Translations under genes and position numbers: made by a program
The notes under the pieces: model-generated
Databases searched by the model: none
What the model was told of the DNA's origin: nothing
What the model saw: the letters and a program-made list of their open reading frames with translations, nothing else
Source: Pseudoscleropodium purum
Lineage: Eukaryota; Streptophyta; Bryopsida; Hypnales; Brachytheciaceae
Direction of reading: 5' to 3'
DNA: 64,000 bases
NCBI GenBank assembly: GCA_963969395.1
Contig: OZ017804.1
Coordinates: 10,478,001-10,542,000 of the forward strand
In this document: in pieces, positions 49,772 to 61,207 of the stretch
How the letters are laid out: every line of letters begins with the position of its first letter
How positions within the stretch are numbered: position 1 is the stretch's first letter

Positions 49772-50699
49772 TTAACCCCTAAAAGACCATTGTCCTTTCG
49801 AAGGACAAATGGGATTTCAGGTAGGTACCTGTAGGTTGAAATTTTTTTCTTATTCTTTGAAATTTTTTTGAAGATAGAAAATTGATTAGTTTCTTGTTAA
49901 TATAATTTTCTTTTTCAATTGGTACTTGTGAACAAAAGTTATGCCCAAATAAGCTCAAAACAAGGGATAGGGGTACCAAATTTTTTTCCAAAAGTTTCAA
50001 TTTTCAATTTTAAAATTTTTTTTCCTCACATATTATATTTTTTTGAACATTTCAAGATTTGATTAATTCCATTTGGATTTTTCATGAGAAAGTTATGGAC
50101 AATCTTGTTTTTTGGGCAATTAAAACATCTTCTTGAAAAAATAACTTGTAGGAATCATTTTTGAATGCAATTTTTATAATTTTTTCCCAAAAAAAGTTAC
50201 ATATGGTCTATCTTTCTTTCTAGAACAATCTCACCATTGAGATTAGTGCATTTTAATTCCATTTCAGAGATATTAATAATTTAAATTTTCCTTCTATCTT
50301 GTACCTACTTCTACTTAACAATTTTTTAAAGAATAAAAATTAAGTTTTTTTAATATTTTAAAATTTTACTAAACTCTCAACTCAATTTCATACCATAAAT
50401 ATTTAAAGCTCAAAACTCTGTAGTGCAAAAGATTAAAGTTAAAAATGTTCAAAGTCCAAAAATGTAGTCCCACAATGAGCCAAAAAAATTGTTTTTTCCA
50501 CTTTAAACATAGATACCATGCATTATGAGTAGTCAAAAATTCTGAAATTTTTTCCACAAATTTTCATACTAGTTAGGTGTAAGGTCCTATAGTTAGATGT
50601 GGAAAAAAAAAATTCAAGTTTTTTTTTACTTTTTGCTATATAAATGGCAGTTTTGAGTATTTCTTGGCAAAACAAAGGCCTTGGTCCTTTAGGGATTAA
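49772..50699. mobile_element. TTAA-bounded element, family 1 copy C (928 bp)
   Basis: Left end TTAACCCCTAAAAGACCATT. Right end, read inward, TTAATCCCTAAAGGACCAAG. The right block ('ggcagttttgagtatttcttggcaaaac') matches copies A and B. Length agrees with copy B to within 1 bp. Non-coding. Confidence 0.85.
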
Positions 50700-51697
50700 A
50701 GTAAGTTAGGGGGGAGGATTAAATCATGAATAGAAGTGTAGGAGAGATTTGGAACAACCATATCCATAGTATTTGAGAGGAAAAGGGGGGGTGCTAGAAT
50801 GTGAATATAGAATCTTTGAGTCCACAAGCTTGAGAGTCTATGCTATAAACACTTTTCATAATTATAAGTGTTTATATTATAAATACCTATGTTATAGATT
50901 CTTTTCATATTATAGTGCATCTTTCCTATAGTATGTACATATATTGTAAACATGTTCAATTGGTTATCATAACGAAGAAATCGAACCTACAAAGAGGTTT
51001 TGAGTTTTTATACTAATTTTAATACCAATTGTATGAATATGAAGTTGGCCACATCCTCATTAGAACCACCACTTGGTGTGTGCTCCATTCTTCATGATAG
51101 AACCATCATGAGATTTATGAAATCATTAAGATGAATTGAGTAATGATGACAATTTTTTGGAATTCATCATGCAATTCTTGACTCAATTAGTGAATTGACA
51201 AAGCTCTTTTGACCTAAATTAATGAGATAGTGGAGATGGATTGGATAGTGATGACAAATTTTTGAATTTATTGTGCAATTTATGACCCAATTAGTGAGTT
51301 GAGAAGGCTTTTTCCACCCAACCTTTGGCAAAACAAAGCAAACCTCTTTTGGGGTTCAATTTTTTTCTAATGAGGTACATACCTAAAATTAGGTTTAAGA
51401 ATTGAAGGCTCATATTTCTTTGTTCACATAGTAGTATTGTTGGGAGGAGAAGTATTGATTAGAAGGAATTCCATGTATTTGTTGTGTGGGATTTTCACAA
51501 TAAATGGACAACAACTATTTGTTTTTTACTTTTCTTTTGAAGGATAACATTTGGATGCACTATTTGATGGCTTTGTTGGTGATGGTGATGAATTATTTAT
51601 TTCATTGCAGATTTGGGAATATTTGGGTTCATAGAGAGTAGCGAAAGAAAGAATATGCCAAATTCTATTTCTATCTTCTATCATAGGATAAATTAAT
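50700..51697. other. intergenic DNA
   Basis: No gene is seen. Two similar phrases near 51130-51190 and 51220-51310 ('gatgacaattttttggaattcatc', 'gatgacaaatttttgaatttattg') indicate a local duplication with a period of about 110 bp. Confidence 0.5.
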
Positions 51698-51899
51698 TTA
51701 ACCCTTAAAGGATTAAGGTGTGTTTGCAAAAATCATTAGTTTATATTATCATGTGTATTTTTAGCTTAAAAAATTTGCAAACTACTCATTGAGAGTGAAA
51801 CTACCAGAAAAGACCTTCCTAGTTGAACTTTTGTCCTATTACAAGAATTCTTTGTCATCCATCAGACACCAAACATCCTTGTTGAAGTTTGAGGGTTAA
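51698..51899. mobile_element. possible short TTAA-bounded element (202 bp)
   Basis: Left end TTAACCCTTAAAGGATTAAG. Right end, read inward, TTAACCCTCAAACTTC. The match beyond TTAA is only about 8 bp, so the right border could be chance. Confidence 0.4.
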
Positions 51900-52790
51900 C
51901 AATGAGTTAAGATTCTTTTCTACATTTGCACACTGGAAACCTCACCACAAGTTGCACATGTGGGGCAAATGCATGATCTATTCTCACAGAAAGTTACCCC
52001 ATGTTCTGACACGATGAACTTTTGTGTTGCCAAGCACTCGAAGATGCTCCTTCGAGGCTTCGACGAAGCCAAGGAACTGACCACCAGAGCGAATGGATAG
52101 CATTCCAATGGACTCGGTTGGGGCTTCAGTTCTTTTCGTCTGTACCTTCGTCGCTGTACCGTTCGTCCGTGCGAGCCTCGTGCGCGCGTTCGGCGCGGCA
52201 CTGCCAGCTTTTGCTCTCCGACGGAAGCTCCCATCTGCGTTTCCGCCAGCCAGTGCGCTGCCTCGTCTGCCTTGAGCCACAAACCACGATTTCATGTTGC
52301 CCTCTTTCGCACCAAGCTCTCAGCCTTTTCGAATATTCCTCGGAGCTTCCGTTCCACTCATCATCTGTAGTAGTATCAGATGATGAGTGGAACGGAAGCT
52401 GCCGGTGCGAAGTGAGGAAATTCAAATCCCCAGCCGAGCGCTTTTCCCTTTTTCTCCCATCTTAAAGTAACCCACTTCCCAGTTTGTCAGATACTGGACT
52501 GTAGTACAGTCTTTCCAATTTGGGAGGCGTTCCAATTTGGAAGGCATCTAGCGCTTCGTAAGTAGGGAAAGGTTCTTTTTCTTTTCTTTCTTTGAAAAGT
52601 GACGGTGCTTTCATGAAAACAAACAGAGAAACAAACAATCAGGCCGATTCACAGGGACGAGTCAAGCTGGGAAAGAGACTGGCGGGAAGTCGTATTCCTC
52701 TCAGTTGGTGAAAACTACCTGAACAGAAAACCTCATTTTTGGACCAAGTGCACCAACTCTTGGCAAATGATTTTCTGACGCTTTTCAGTA
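51900..52790. other. GC-rich island without an assignable gene
   Basis: Composition changes sharply at about 52000. Open frames exist on both strands (for example minus 51920-52282, plus 52022-52465) because AT-rich stops are scarce, but none resembles a known family. It could be a gene fragment, a former first exon or a promoter island. It contains the perfect hairpin at 52344. Confidence 0.35.
52344..52400. repeat. perfect hairpin, 24-bp arms, 9-nt loop
   Basis: AGCTTCCGTTCCACTCATCA and four more bases (52344-52367) are exactly reversed and complemented at 52377-52400 around the loop TAGTAGTAT. The arms have no mismatch. Confidence 0.95.
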
Positions 52791-52795
52791 CATCT

Positions 52796-53650
52796 AAGTT
52801 ACTGATGGAGGGAAAAGTTTCACCAAAGGAACTCGCTGGAACCTATTATTGACCACTCCTTATCGAAATTTGGAGAAATTGAATATAAAATCGGAATCAG
52901 ACTGAGACCCGCAAAGGATTTGAGGGACAGAAGATTAATCACTACAAATTAGGGTTCAGATTTTTTGCATTCTCCTGTTAGGATTTCCTTGGGTTCAATG
53001 CTTCGAATTTTGACTCTTTCTTTCTAAATTGGAATTTCGGTGGCAGATCATTGGAAGAGGACGGAAAGAGTCAAAATAAATCGGTGTGTATGCCGTCCAA
53101 TACTGTAATAGAGTATTCCCACTATGGGAGGCATGGTGCTTCAAGATGGGGGGAAACATCACCAAACGATCACGCTGGAACTTAATATTGACCACCCGTG
53201 ATCGAATTCGGAGAATTTGAATTCATATTCGAAACCATAGACCCCAAATTAGCTTCTCGAAGTCGGAGGTAGAAGGTTGATCACTATAGATTTGGGTTCA
53301 GATTTTTACATTTCTCCTCTCAAGATTTACTTGGAATTTTCAGATTTTTCACAACTCGCGCCTTTCTGAATTGGAATTTCGGTGGCAGACAGAGGTCGAG
53401 TCTACAGTAGTTCAACGAGTCTCTTGCGGGGGTGGTTTTGCCCCCGTGTTTTACCCCTGGGGATAACGCAGGAACCTTTTTTTTGCTACGCCATTTTTTT
53501 TTTTTTTTTCAGATTTTGAGTTCATATTTGCAATCAGAGGAACCAAATTAGCTGGACCTCCACAAGAGGCTCGTTGCACTACAATACCGGCAGACTCGAC
53601 CGCAGACAGACTGGAAGAGGACAGAAAGAATCAAATGGAAATAGATGCGA
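52796..53650 (+). repeat. imperfect large direct repeat, two to three units
   Basis: Blocks at 52820-53075 recur about 340 bp later: GCTGGAAC at 52829 and 53173, 'gggttcagattttt' at 52953 and 53291, AATTGGAATTTCGGTGGCAG at 53027 and about 53369. A third partial copy includes 'tggaagaggacagaaagaatcaaa' at 53611, compared with 53050. The divergence suggests an old duplication. Confidence 0.7.
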
Positions 53651-55891
53651 ATTCCGTCACGGACTTATCGTTGGGGGGTTCTTGCGGACGTGGGGCATTG
53701 AAGTGAAACTGAGAACTCAACAGGTGGCGGAGCATCGTCCACCTGTCTGATGAAGTGGGGAAGATCGTTCAGAACGTTCTGCGCGCTTTCCTTCTTGCAC
53801 TTCTCTCTATTTTTGGAAGTACAAACGTGGTGTGTGGACTGCGGACGGACTTTCAGTTGACGGACGGACATGATTTGGTGGGACCTAATTGCTTTTGCTT
53901 TTTCGGGATGCGAATCTAGCACATTACGATACTTCTCTCTATTTTTAATTTTCATGGAGTGGCTTGCATTTTTGTGTTTTGTTTGAGAAAAGTAGTTTAT
54001 TACTTTACTGTATGTGGTTGGCCCGTGATGAGCTCCCGGATTCGTGATGAGTGAGGTCGATCTTTTCCGCGGAAGGTGATGAAGGCGGCACTCAACTTCA
54101 CCGGATTCGATTCAGTTACGGTGACGGGAGTTTCTATGCATTTTCTCAGTTGTCGTCGATTAATCGTCATCGCACGAAAGAGAGTTGATGGTTCGCTACT
54201 GTAGGGCTAAGTCTGCACTCGGGTCTTGTGCATTTCGTTTGTGGAATACGTCAACTTCCTTTGTTCGAAAAAGAAAAAGAATGAGGATCAAGATGCTTGC
54301 TAGCATCAAAAAAAGACATGAAGGGAAAGAGGATTGATGCGCTTCCCACAAACACGAGATCCTTGTCCATGTGTTTTCAGTAAAACAAAAAATCCGAGAT
54401 CCTTTCTTTCCTTTTTAAAGTTTAAAATATTTTCTCAAGATCCACAGCTACAGGTAATACGGTTTGACTCAAGCCCTAATTTAAGCGTGTATGGAGGTTA
54501 CAGCAATTCCAAAATTATTCCCTTTTGTTTGTTGACCTGAAGACAGATTTGTCGTCCACGGAACAGTGGTAGTTCATGGGGTGGCAGCTGAGTCATTTTC
54601 TCCTGCACCTGAGAGATGCAGACGGAGTTCGCTGTTTCTTGTTTTTTTGTTTGGAGGGAAGATTAATTTTTAAAAATTTCATCGCTGTTTTGGTTTTGGA
54701 TGGTTGGCAGTAGCTGTGATGCTTGAATTATCAGTACTCATGAGGTACACATGCTTTACGAAGCCCCGGATTGATGCGGTTTACTCGGATTCCAATGTCT
54801 AGCTGGTTTCCCGGAGTAACTGTTTCGGTTCCTTCCCTGGTCCCTTCCATTCTGCCCGTTTAGATTTCCTATGTTGTTTAATAGCGTGTTATGAGTCGAA
54901 GGCTTTTGAACCGCAAGGAGATCATCTGGTGGTCGATTTATTCGTTTGGTCCCCCAATGAGTCTTGTGGTGCTGGAGAAGCCGACTTTTAAGCTGATCGA
55001 TACCGTAGAGTGTGTCATCTCTTATTACGCAACAGGTGTTATGTTCAATTCTTGCACTTTTGTAGGATCACACTACTGTTAGGGTGGGGGCGTCGGTCAT
55101 CAGCCAACCCCCTGGAGTCTCACCGCCGTGAGAGCATAGGTCTTGGTGGGAGGCTTTTGTAGGTCCTAAGCTCTGCTCAACTAAAAACTGTTCTATCTTG
55201 GATTCTCTCCAAATCTGCATGGTGACTTGCTTCTTCTGTCTTACTCAGCCAGATGCTTCCATTCTCATTTGCAGTCCGTTTGCTTTTTGAAATGTCAGTG
55301 CGCTTTTTCTGTAAGACGGGTTGAGCAACCCACTTCCAGACATCTTCTATAAACTCTTTTATCTAGAGTTCTCTGCAAGTCATGAGGATTTGCTTGTGTT
55401 GGTTTTGTTGTTTCGCTTAGCCAAGAGTTGCTTCTCTTCACGTTGTGAGTGCAGGTTCGAATACCAGTGCTCCATTTCGTGTTAGGAGGTTGGCACCCCA
55501 TATTCAGTTATCCTTGACATTTCATTACCTCTATCTTCCTGGCTGTTTGAGAGTATAGCGTGTATCTGTGCAGGTTGCGAGCTCCATCACAGGTGTTGAA
55601 CTCGAGCAGGTTTAGTGTAGTTGAGGAGAGGCTGAACTAGCTTTTTCTTTTGCATTCATTGTCAGTGAAGATTAATTGTTTGTGCCATCCGAGTGAGATA
55701 CAATAGCTTGCTTTGAGATATTGGCGCTGGCTACTCAGGGAAACGCAAGCTTCGTTTGCTCAATCACTGCCAGCGTTTTACCACAGTGGGCATCACGGCG
55801 TTACAAAGAAGCCACGACGTCCGTATGAGTGAAGACTTCCACCCCGCAGGAATCCAACTATCCCGCTCTCTCTCGTCTTCTCCTTCCTTGC
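53651..55891. other. upstream region of the ascorbate gene
   Basis: Moderate GC content, few repeats. It should contain the promoter and 5' UTR of the VTC2-type gene. A transcription start cannot be placed from sequence. Several open frames (for example minus 53665-53955) have no recognisable product. Confidence 0.4.
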
Positions 55892-56035
55892 ACGGCGGAC
55901 GGGGGGCCACCGTCAGCGAAGGCGGTCGTCCCTCAGACCTATCTGCCTTGGCAGGCGGAGGTCATCAATCCAATTTTTTCCTGTGTGCTGTTCCTTCAAG
56001 GAACGCACCAGGATCGACCTTCTCCTCCGTTGTAA
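55892..56035 (+). CDS. candidate ascorbate-responsive uORF with ACG start
   Basis: An in-frame TGA at 55826-55828 opens a frame that runs to TAA at 56033-56035, 36 nt before the main ATG. It lacks an ATG. The only early near-cognate codon of the kind known for this gene family is ACG at 55892, giving a 47-residue peptide that contains LPWQAEV and FSCVLFLQGTHQ. The plant GDP-L-galactose phosphorylase mRNA is known to carry a conserved upstream ORF that starts at a non-canonical ACG and represses translation when ascorbate is high. Position, start codon type and size fit that element. The peptide identity is my inference, since no alignment could be run. A GTG at 55829 is the alternative start. 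Confidence 0.65.
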   Translation, partial: TADGGPPSAKAVVPQTYLPWQAEVINPIFSCVLFLQGTHQDRPSPPL

Positions 56036-56071
56036 GGAAGGGAGAAGACGAGGACATTGTAGCTACTGAAT

Positions 56072-59000
56072 ATGCTGACCATCAAGAGAGTGGAGACCTT
56101 GGTTTCTATCAACCAGCAGTTGGATCAAGTCCAGGGGTGCGGTCGAGATTGCCTCGGCAACTGCTGCATTCCTGGTTAGTAACCCTTCGTCCTATCCCAA
56201 TGTTGTAATGTTCCCAGCCAAGCCTGAGTTGTCACCAGCTCATGAATATGTAGGTGATCTTTCATTGTCGTGATGTCTTTTTTCTCCTTTGTATTTTGAT
56301 GTCGGTGGAGATGTCTGTTTTGCTTGTTCTTGTGGAAGAGAACTTCATTTTTAATGGGGATTCTTCATGTACATGCTTTGCAATTCTGAATCGTGAGGTT
56401 ATATGGAATTTGTTTGAAGTGCTCAAGGCCATGCTTACATCCATTGTGCTTCTAACAGTTTAGGTTAGGGGTAGATAGCTGTTCACCCCCATTTTCCAAG
56501 ACCCTTCTTGATCATGTTTGTGCAAAAACCGCTTGACAAGAATTTTTTACTTTTCGAAAGTCACGTGGGCTGTGACGGATTTTGACTGTTGTGTACACTG
56601 AATGCATCGCTATACAGGAGCTAAGCTGCCGCTGTACACTTTCGGCATAAAGGCGCGAACAGCCGTTGGCTTAGACAAGCAGGTGCACACCGGCGATGAA
56701 GTCCATCGTGGACCTGATGACGTTGGAGACTGTGATGAGTATGGAAAGGATGATGCTCATCGGCAGGAGAATTATTTTCTCGACGAACTGCTCCTCGCAC
56801 AGGTCGGTGACTGACCCTTTTTGGTGTTCACTGTGGTTGAATGTCTCCGATTCATTCGTTTCTGTTAAGTATGACCTGTCTCCCTTTTTTTTTTTATCAA
56901 AATATCTTGCTTTTCTATTCCGGTAACGTGAATCACGTGTGGCTCGTTTGGTTTTTAATATGTCCTCTTGTTGTGTAACAGTGGGAGGATCGTATGGCCC
57001 GGGGTCTCTTCCGTTACGACGTGACAGCTTGCGAAACCAAGGTACAATTGGGTCCATTTCTCTTAGTGGAAAATAATCGTCCAGCTGCATTTTCATGTTT
57101 CATCGACGTGGCCTGTTGTTGCGAACTCGCTGCAGTTGACCTGGACTAACTCCCAAGTGCTCGAGCTACTAAAAATAGTAAGAACAAAAATTTAAAATTT
57201 GCGTAAATAATAGTGACTTCTTCCCAAAGATGTCCACCATTGATTCATGTAAAACACTCTTTCTATTTTCTTTTGAAGCTTATTCTTTGAAGCTTCTATA
57301 ATGAATACTAGTGTGCCCCTTGCCATTGCCACGGTGAAAATAAAAAGTAAGCGTAATTTTTTAATTATTAAAATCTTGGAATTCAATAACTTTTCACGCT
57401 GTAAGTTAGAACCTAATGAAACAAAGCCCATGCACCCGTCCTCACCGAAAGGACACACGGTCTGGGAGATCTCAACGTAACAAACAAATTAAAACAAATA
57501 GCCTATCTTAAGGTATTGATCATTTAGATGAAGTGAGCTTTTCAGAATCTTCCAACATCCACCGAGTGGACGGTAGAGCATTTTAAGTTAATTTTAGGAG
57601 TACTCGGTGTCCAATTACCTCAAACATATAGCTTCAAACTGTTCTATCTCAAATATTTTTAGCATGCCACATGGGAGCCATGTATGGTCCACCTCGTCAT
57701 ATTCAAAATTGTTTCTTGGACTCATGAAAAGTCGATATCATATACAACAAGATTAAACGATTAGTTTGCTCCTGCCAAGGTATAGGATATCTTGTAATCC
57801 CAAGCTCGTCCGACCTCTGCAATCTAAAGTGGCCCTGAGATTGAAGTAATTTGTTTTAGGGCAATTTTCAAACTATCCATGCATACTTCTATTGCAGGCC
57901 AGTTTGATTAGGGTACTACATTTTTTTAGAGAAAAGTGGCCAATCATTGATCAGCAGAGAACAGTGGAAGCATCAAGAAACATCTTGAACCGAAGTAATT
58001 AAACGTTGTGGCTTCGTACAGATGCTTCCTGGGGAATACGGCTTCATTGCACAGCTGAATGAAGGTCGACACCTTCAGAAGCGCCCTACAGAGTTTCGAG
58101 TGGACCAAGTCCTCCAGCCTTTTGATCCAAAAAAGTTCAATTTCACTAAAGTAGGCCAAGAGGAGGTTCTGTTTCAGTTTGGGCCGAGCGAAGATGGCGT
58201 GAGCGAGTATTACGAGATAGCTCCAGTGTTAGCCAGCCCAAACGTGCTTGCCATTAATGTAAGGTTATCCTACCATTTTTTCACGTCAGAGATTATTCTC
58301 AATCTAGTAACGCATCATTCAAGCTGTGTATGAAGTAGTTTTTGCAGAACTTCTACTTCAATTTGGTTGTGAGAGTTGAGAGAGACTATTATTGTTCGAT
58401 CTTGTTTCAATCGTATTACATTATTTGTACGGTGAGTACATGTCTAGACTCTCAAACAGGTAGCACTTGTGACAATGCTCTTTTACTTACTTTGAAGGAT
58501 CTATACAGGTAAGCCCAATTGAATATGGACACGTCCTGCTGGTTCCTCGAGTATTCGATCGCTTGCCTCAACGAATTGACCAGGACTCATTCTTGCTGGC
58601 TTTACACATGGCTGCGGAGGCAAATAATCCTTACTTTCGCTTGGGTTACAACAGCCTGGGTGCATTTGCCACAATCAACCACTTGCACTTCCAGGTACGT
58701 AATTCAGGATAGGTCTCTTTTCATGGATGATTAGAATGAGAAGTAATATGATATAATGATGCCAAGTTCTATCGAAGCAATAAAAAAGTTGTGGTCTCCG
58801 AAAAAAACATGATTCTTAAAATCTTTTGATTCAAAGATCAGAAATACTTGATAAAAAGTAACAAAACAGACCCCATTATCTTCTATTGTCTGGTCATTTG
58901 CAAGCAATGAAATACTAAGATATTCTTGGGTATAACCTTCAAGTCAAATTTCACTGATTATTCATTTGACTTTGGCATGTAAAGCTTGCAATTGCAATTA

Positions 59001-60440
59001 CATACTCAATTTTGGAATTTTTTATGTTTTCGAAGTGAGTAGGAACTAGTCTTGACAAGCTCTTCATCCGAAATCTGAATCAATAGATTTGAATATTCGA
59101 TGAGAAAGGTATATGAGAGTTATTGGCAGTTGAATCTAGATAACGAAGCTTGCAATTGCAGTAAGTCACTCATTTTGTGAGAATTTTGAGTTTGTAAAGT
59201 GATGTAGAAACTAATTTTGACAAACTTCCAACTGAAATTTGATTTAACAGATTTGGACGCACAAATGAGAAAGCTATACGAAGTCAAATCTAGAGATTTA
59301 TCCTTCCAGATTTTGTAGTTTCGCGTCTCAGACAATACAGATTTGAGGTCGATTATTTGGTTGCTCTGGTTTTAACTTGGAGCTGATAAATTACGCAGGC
59401 GTACTACCTGGCGGCCCCCTTCCCCATCGAGAGAGCACCTACCAAGAGAATATGTTACGGCCGAAAGAAAGGTGGCGTGAAACTGTACGAGCTCAGTCAG
59501 TTCCCAGTGAGAGGTCTCGTCTTTGAGCTTTGCAACAACCTGCAAGACCTTTCGGAAGCTGTTGCAAAAGCTTGTATTTTCCTCCAGAACGAAAACATCC
59601 CTTACAACGTACTCATCGCCGACCGAGGCTGCCGGGTTTTCGTCCTCCCCCAGTGCTTCGCTGAAAGGCAAGCTCGAGGAGAGGTGGACCCAGAGATTCT
59701 CGATACTCAGGTACAGCGATTTGTAATTTTTTCTTGAGTTATTAATTTTACCAAAAAAATTCAGTATTTGCAATATTACTACATAACTGTTGAGAGACAT
59801 GTAAGGCAGAATGTTCTAGTTTCTTCAACAATTTTGTGACAACTTACCATATCTGGTACATTTAGGCTCAGTCTCTTTCACATATCTTTTGTAGCAAATC
59901 CTGCACTTTGGGCTGATTGCCCCCCCACCCCACCAAGCAGATAGGAGGTCTTGGAGCACCAAGTTACATTACAAGTGCATGGTTCCAAAGACCATATCGG
60001 CTTTGAAACCATGCACTCTCACTGTAGATTGATGATCCAAGACCTCCATTCTACTAAAAGCTCTTTGTGTCAAAAGCTGTTTTCATGGAATTAGTCCAGG
60101 AATTCTGTTTTATAGCCATTTTGCTAAGATTGTTGTCACTGCACAGGTCAACCCAGCCGTGTGGGAGATTAGCGGTCACATTGTACTTAAACGGAGGGAG
60201 GACTATGACCTTGCAACTGAAGATTACGCATGGAAGCTCCTGGCGGAGGTCTCCCTCTCCCATGACCGTTTTGAAGAGGTGAAGGCAGCATGCTTGAAGG
60301 CAACTTTTGGGGACGCGAATGGAGGAGCCTGCAATCAAATGGAGAAGTGCAAGGAACAGGGGAGTCTTTGTAATCACAAGACCGTCTCTTTGGATGCTGT
60401 TGTTCCCAACCCTGGTGGGGGCTTGAGTGTGGAAGGTTGA
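56072..60440 (+). CDS. VTC2: GDP-L-galactose phosphorylase (VTC2/GGP)
   Basis: Seven exons: 56072-56174, 56618-56802, 56982-57041, 58022-58258, 58509-58694, 59399-59710 and 60147-60440 (TGA). All introns are GT-AG, phases fit, total 458 aa. The start MLTIKRVETLVSI is followed by GCGRDCLGNCCIPG and AKLPLY, the expected N-terminus, so this ATG is secure. Then come WEDRMARGLFRYDVTACETK (97-116), YGFIAQLNEG, FNFTKVGQEEVLFQF, SPIEYGHVLLVPR and the HIT-type active site INHLHFQ (His253 and His255, the latter the likely nucleophile). The C-terminal part includes FPIERAPTK, NPAVWEISGHIVLKRREDYD and WKLLAEVSL. The enzyme converts GDP-L-galactose and phosphate to L-galactose-1-phosphate and GDP, the first committed and rate-controlling step of plant ascorbate synthesis, in cytosol and nucleus. 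Translational control by the uORF upstream is likely. Nothing looks broken. Confidence 0.96.
57303..57520 (+). repeat. dispersed repeat copy 1, in VTC2 intron 3
   Basis: Begins TACTAGTGTGCCCC, continues 'ttgccac', an AT-rich centre with 'ttttttaatt', then 'catgcaccc' and 'gtaacaaacaaattaaaacaaatagcc'. It aligns along its length with 60758-60985 in the same orientation. A short interspersed element is likely, but no polymerase III boxes or terminal repeats are evident. Confidence 0.7.
59943..60048 (+). other. long gap-free hairpin in the last VTC2 intron (pre-miRNA-like)
   Basis: The 48-nt arm 59943-59990 pairs with 60001-60048 around the 10-nt loop ACCATATCGG. About 36 of 48 positions are Watson-Crick pairs with no bulges, including blocks GGAGGTCTTGG and GTGCATGGTT. 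Size and symmetry resemble a plant microRNA precursor or a very small foldback transposon. Expression cannot be judged from sequence. Confidence 0.75.
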
Positions 60441-61207
60441 GTCTTGGTGGACTCTTCGAAGATGGGCTTGTGAGGATGGCTCCCAATTTGCAGGGGAAGC
60501 ACTTTGTATTTGTGTTTTTATGTTCCCTGTTTGTGTAGTTCGTATCTACCATATTTGACGCTGTCTAGCAAGTAGTTGCCGTCATAATAACAAAGAGTCG
60601 AAATAAGAAACCCTGTGAAGCTTGAGTAACAAAGTGGTTTCTTGCTGCTTGATTCTCAAGTATTCTGAACATTATTTTGTGACCCTGTTTGTGGAGTCAT
60701 TGTATTCATTTTATTCTTGTATAAACAGTCAACTTTTGTACATGTTTTCAAATGCTACTAATGTGCCCTGTGCCCTGTGCCGTTGCCACAGTAAAATAAA
60801 ATAAAAATAACAGTAATTGTCTATTTTTTTAATTCATAAAAAACTTCAAATTTCAATATCTTTTCTAATGTGACTCAAGAATCAAAGTCCCTGCACCCAC
60901 AAAGTGCTTTTTGACGGCATCAAGAATGAAGCTGGTGGAGGTCACCGTAACAAACAAAACAAATAGCCTAATTTAATGTATGGATATTACCCCGCCTTTA
61001 GATGGGCCTCTACGTACCGGTCCCACTGAATTAGAAAGCAAAGGATCAAATCCTCTAATTTTTTGCACCATGTTGAATGAATGTAAAGGTGTGGCCTCTA
61101 CATTGGAACCATTACCATTGTGTTTTGTAACTTCACTTAAATTAGTTTAGGGTAAGTTCGCACCTGCCTGAAGTTAGCATCGTTGAAGGGAAGGGAAGTG
61201 GGTCAAA
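60441..61207. other. 3' flank of the VTC2 gene
   Basis: Contains the 3' UTR (no single clear polyadenylation site; AATAA-type strings at about 60585 and 60790), repeat copy 2, and nothing else recognised. Confidence 0.5.
60758..60985 (+). repeat. dispersed repeat copy 2, downstream of VTC2
   Basis: Second copy of the repeat in VTC2 intron 3: TACTAATGTGCCCTG, 'gttgccacagtaaaataaaa', 'ccctgcaccc', 'gtaacaaacaaaacaaatagcc'. It carries small insertions and deletions relative to copy 1. It lies in the probable 3' flank and supplies AATAAAA strings that might serve as polyadenylation signals. Confidence 0.7.

Noticed and set aside
51920..52465. Overlapping ORFs on both strands as a real gene
   Set aside because: They coexist because the island is GC-rich and stop-poor. 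None shows a domain, and the hairpin at 52344 lies inside one of them.
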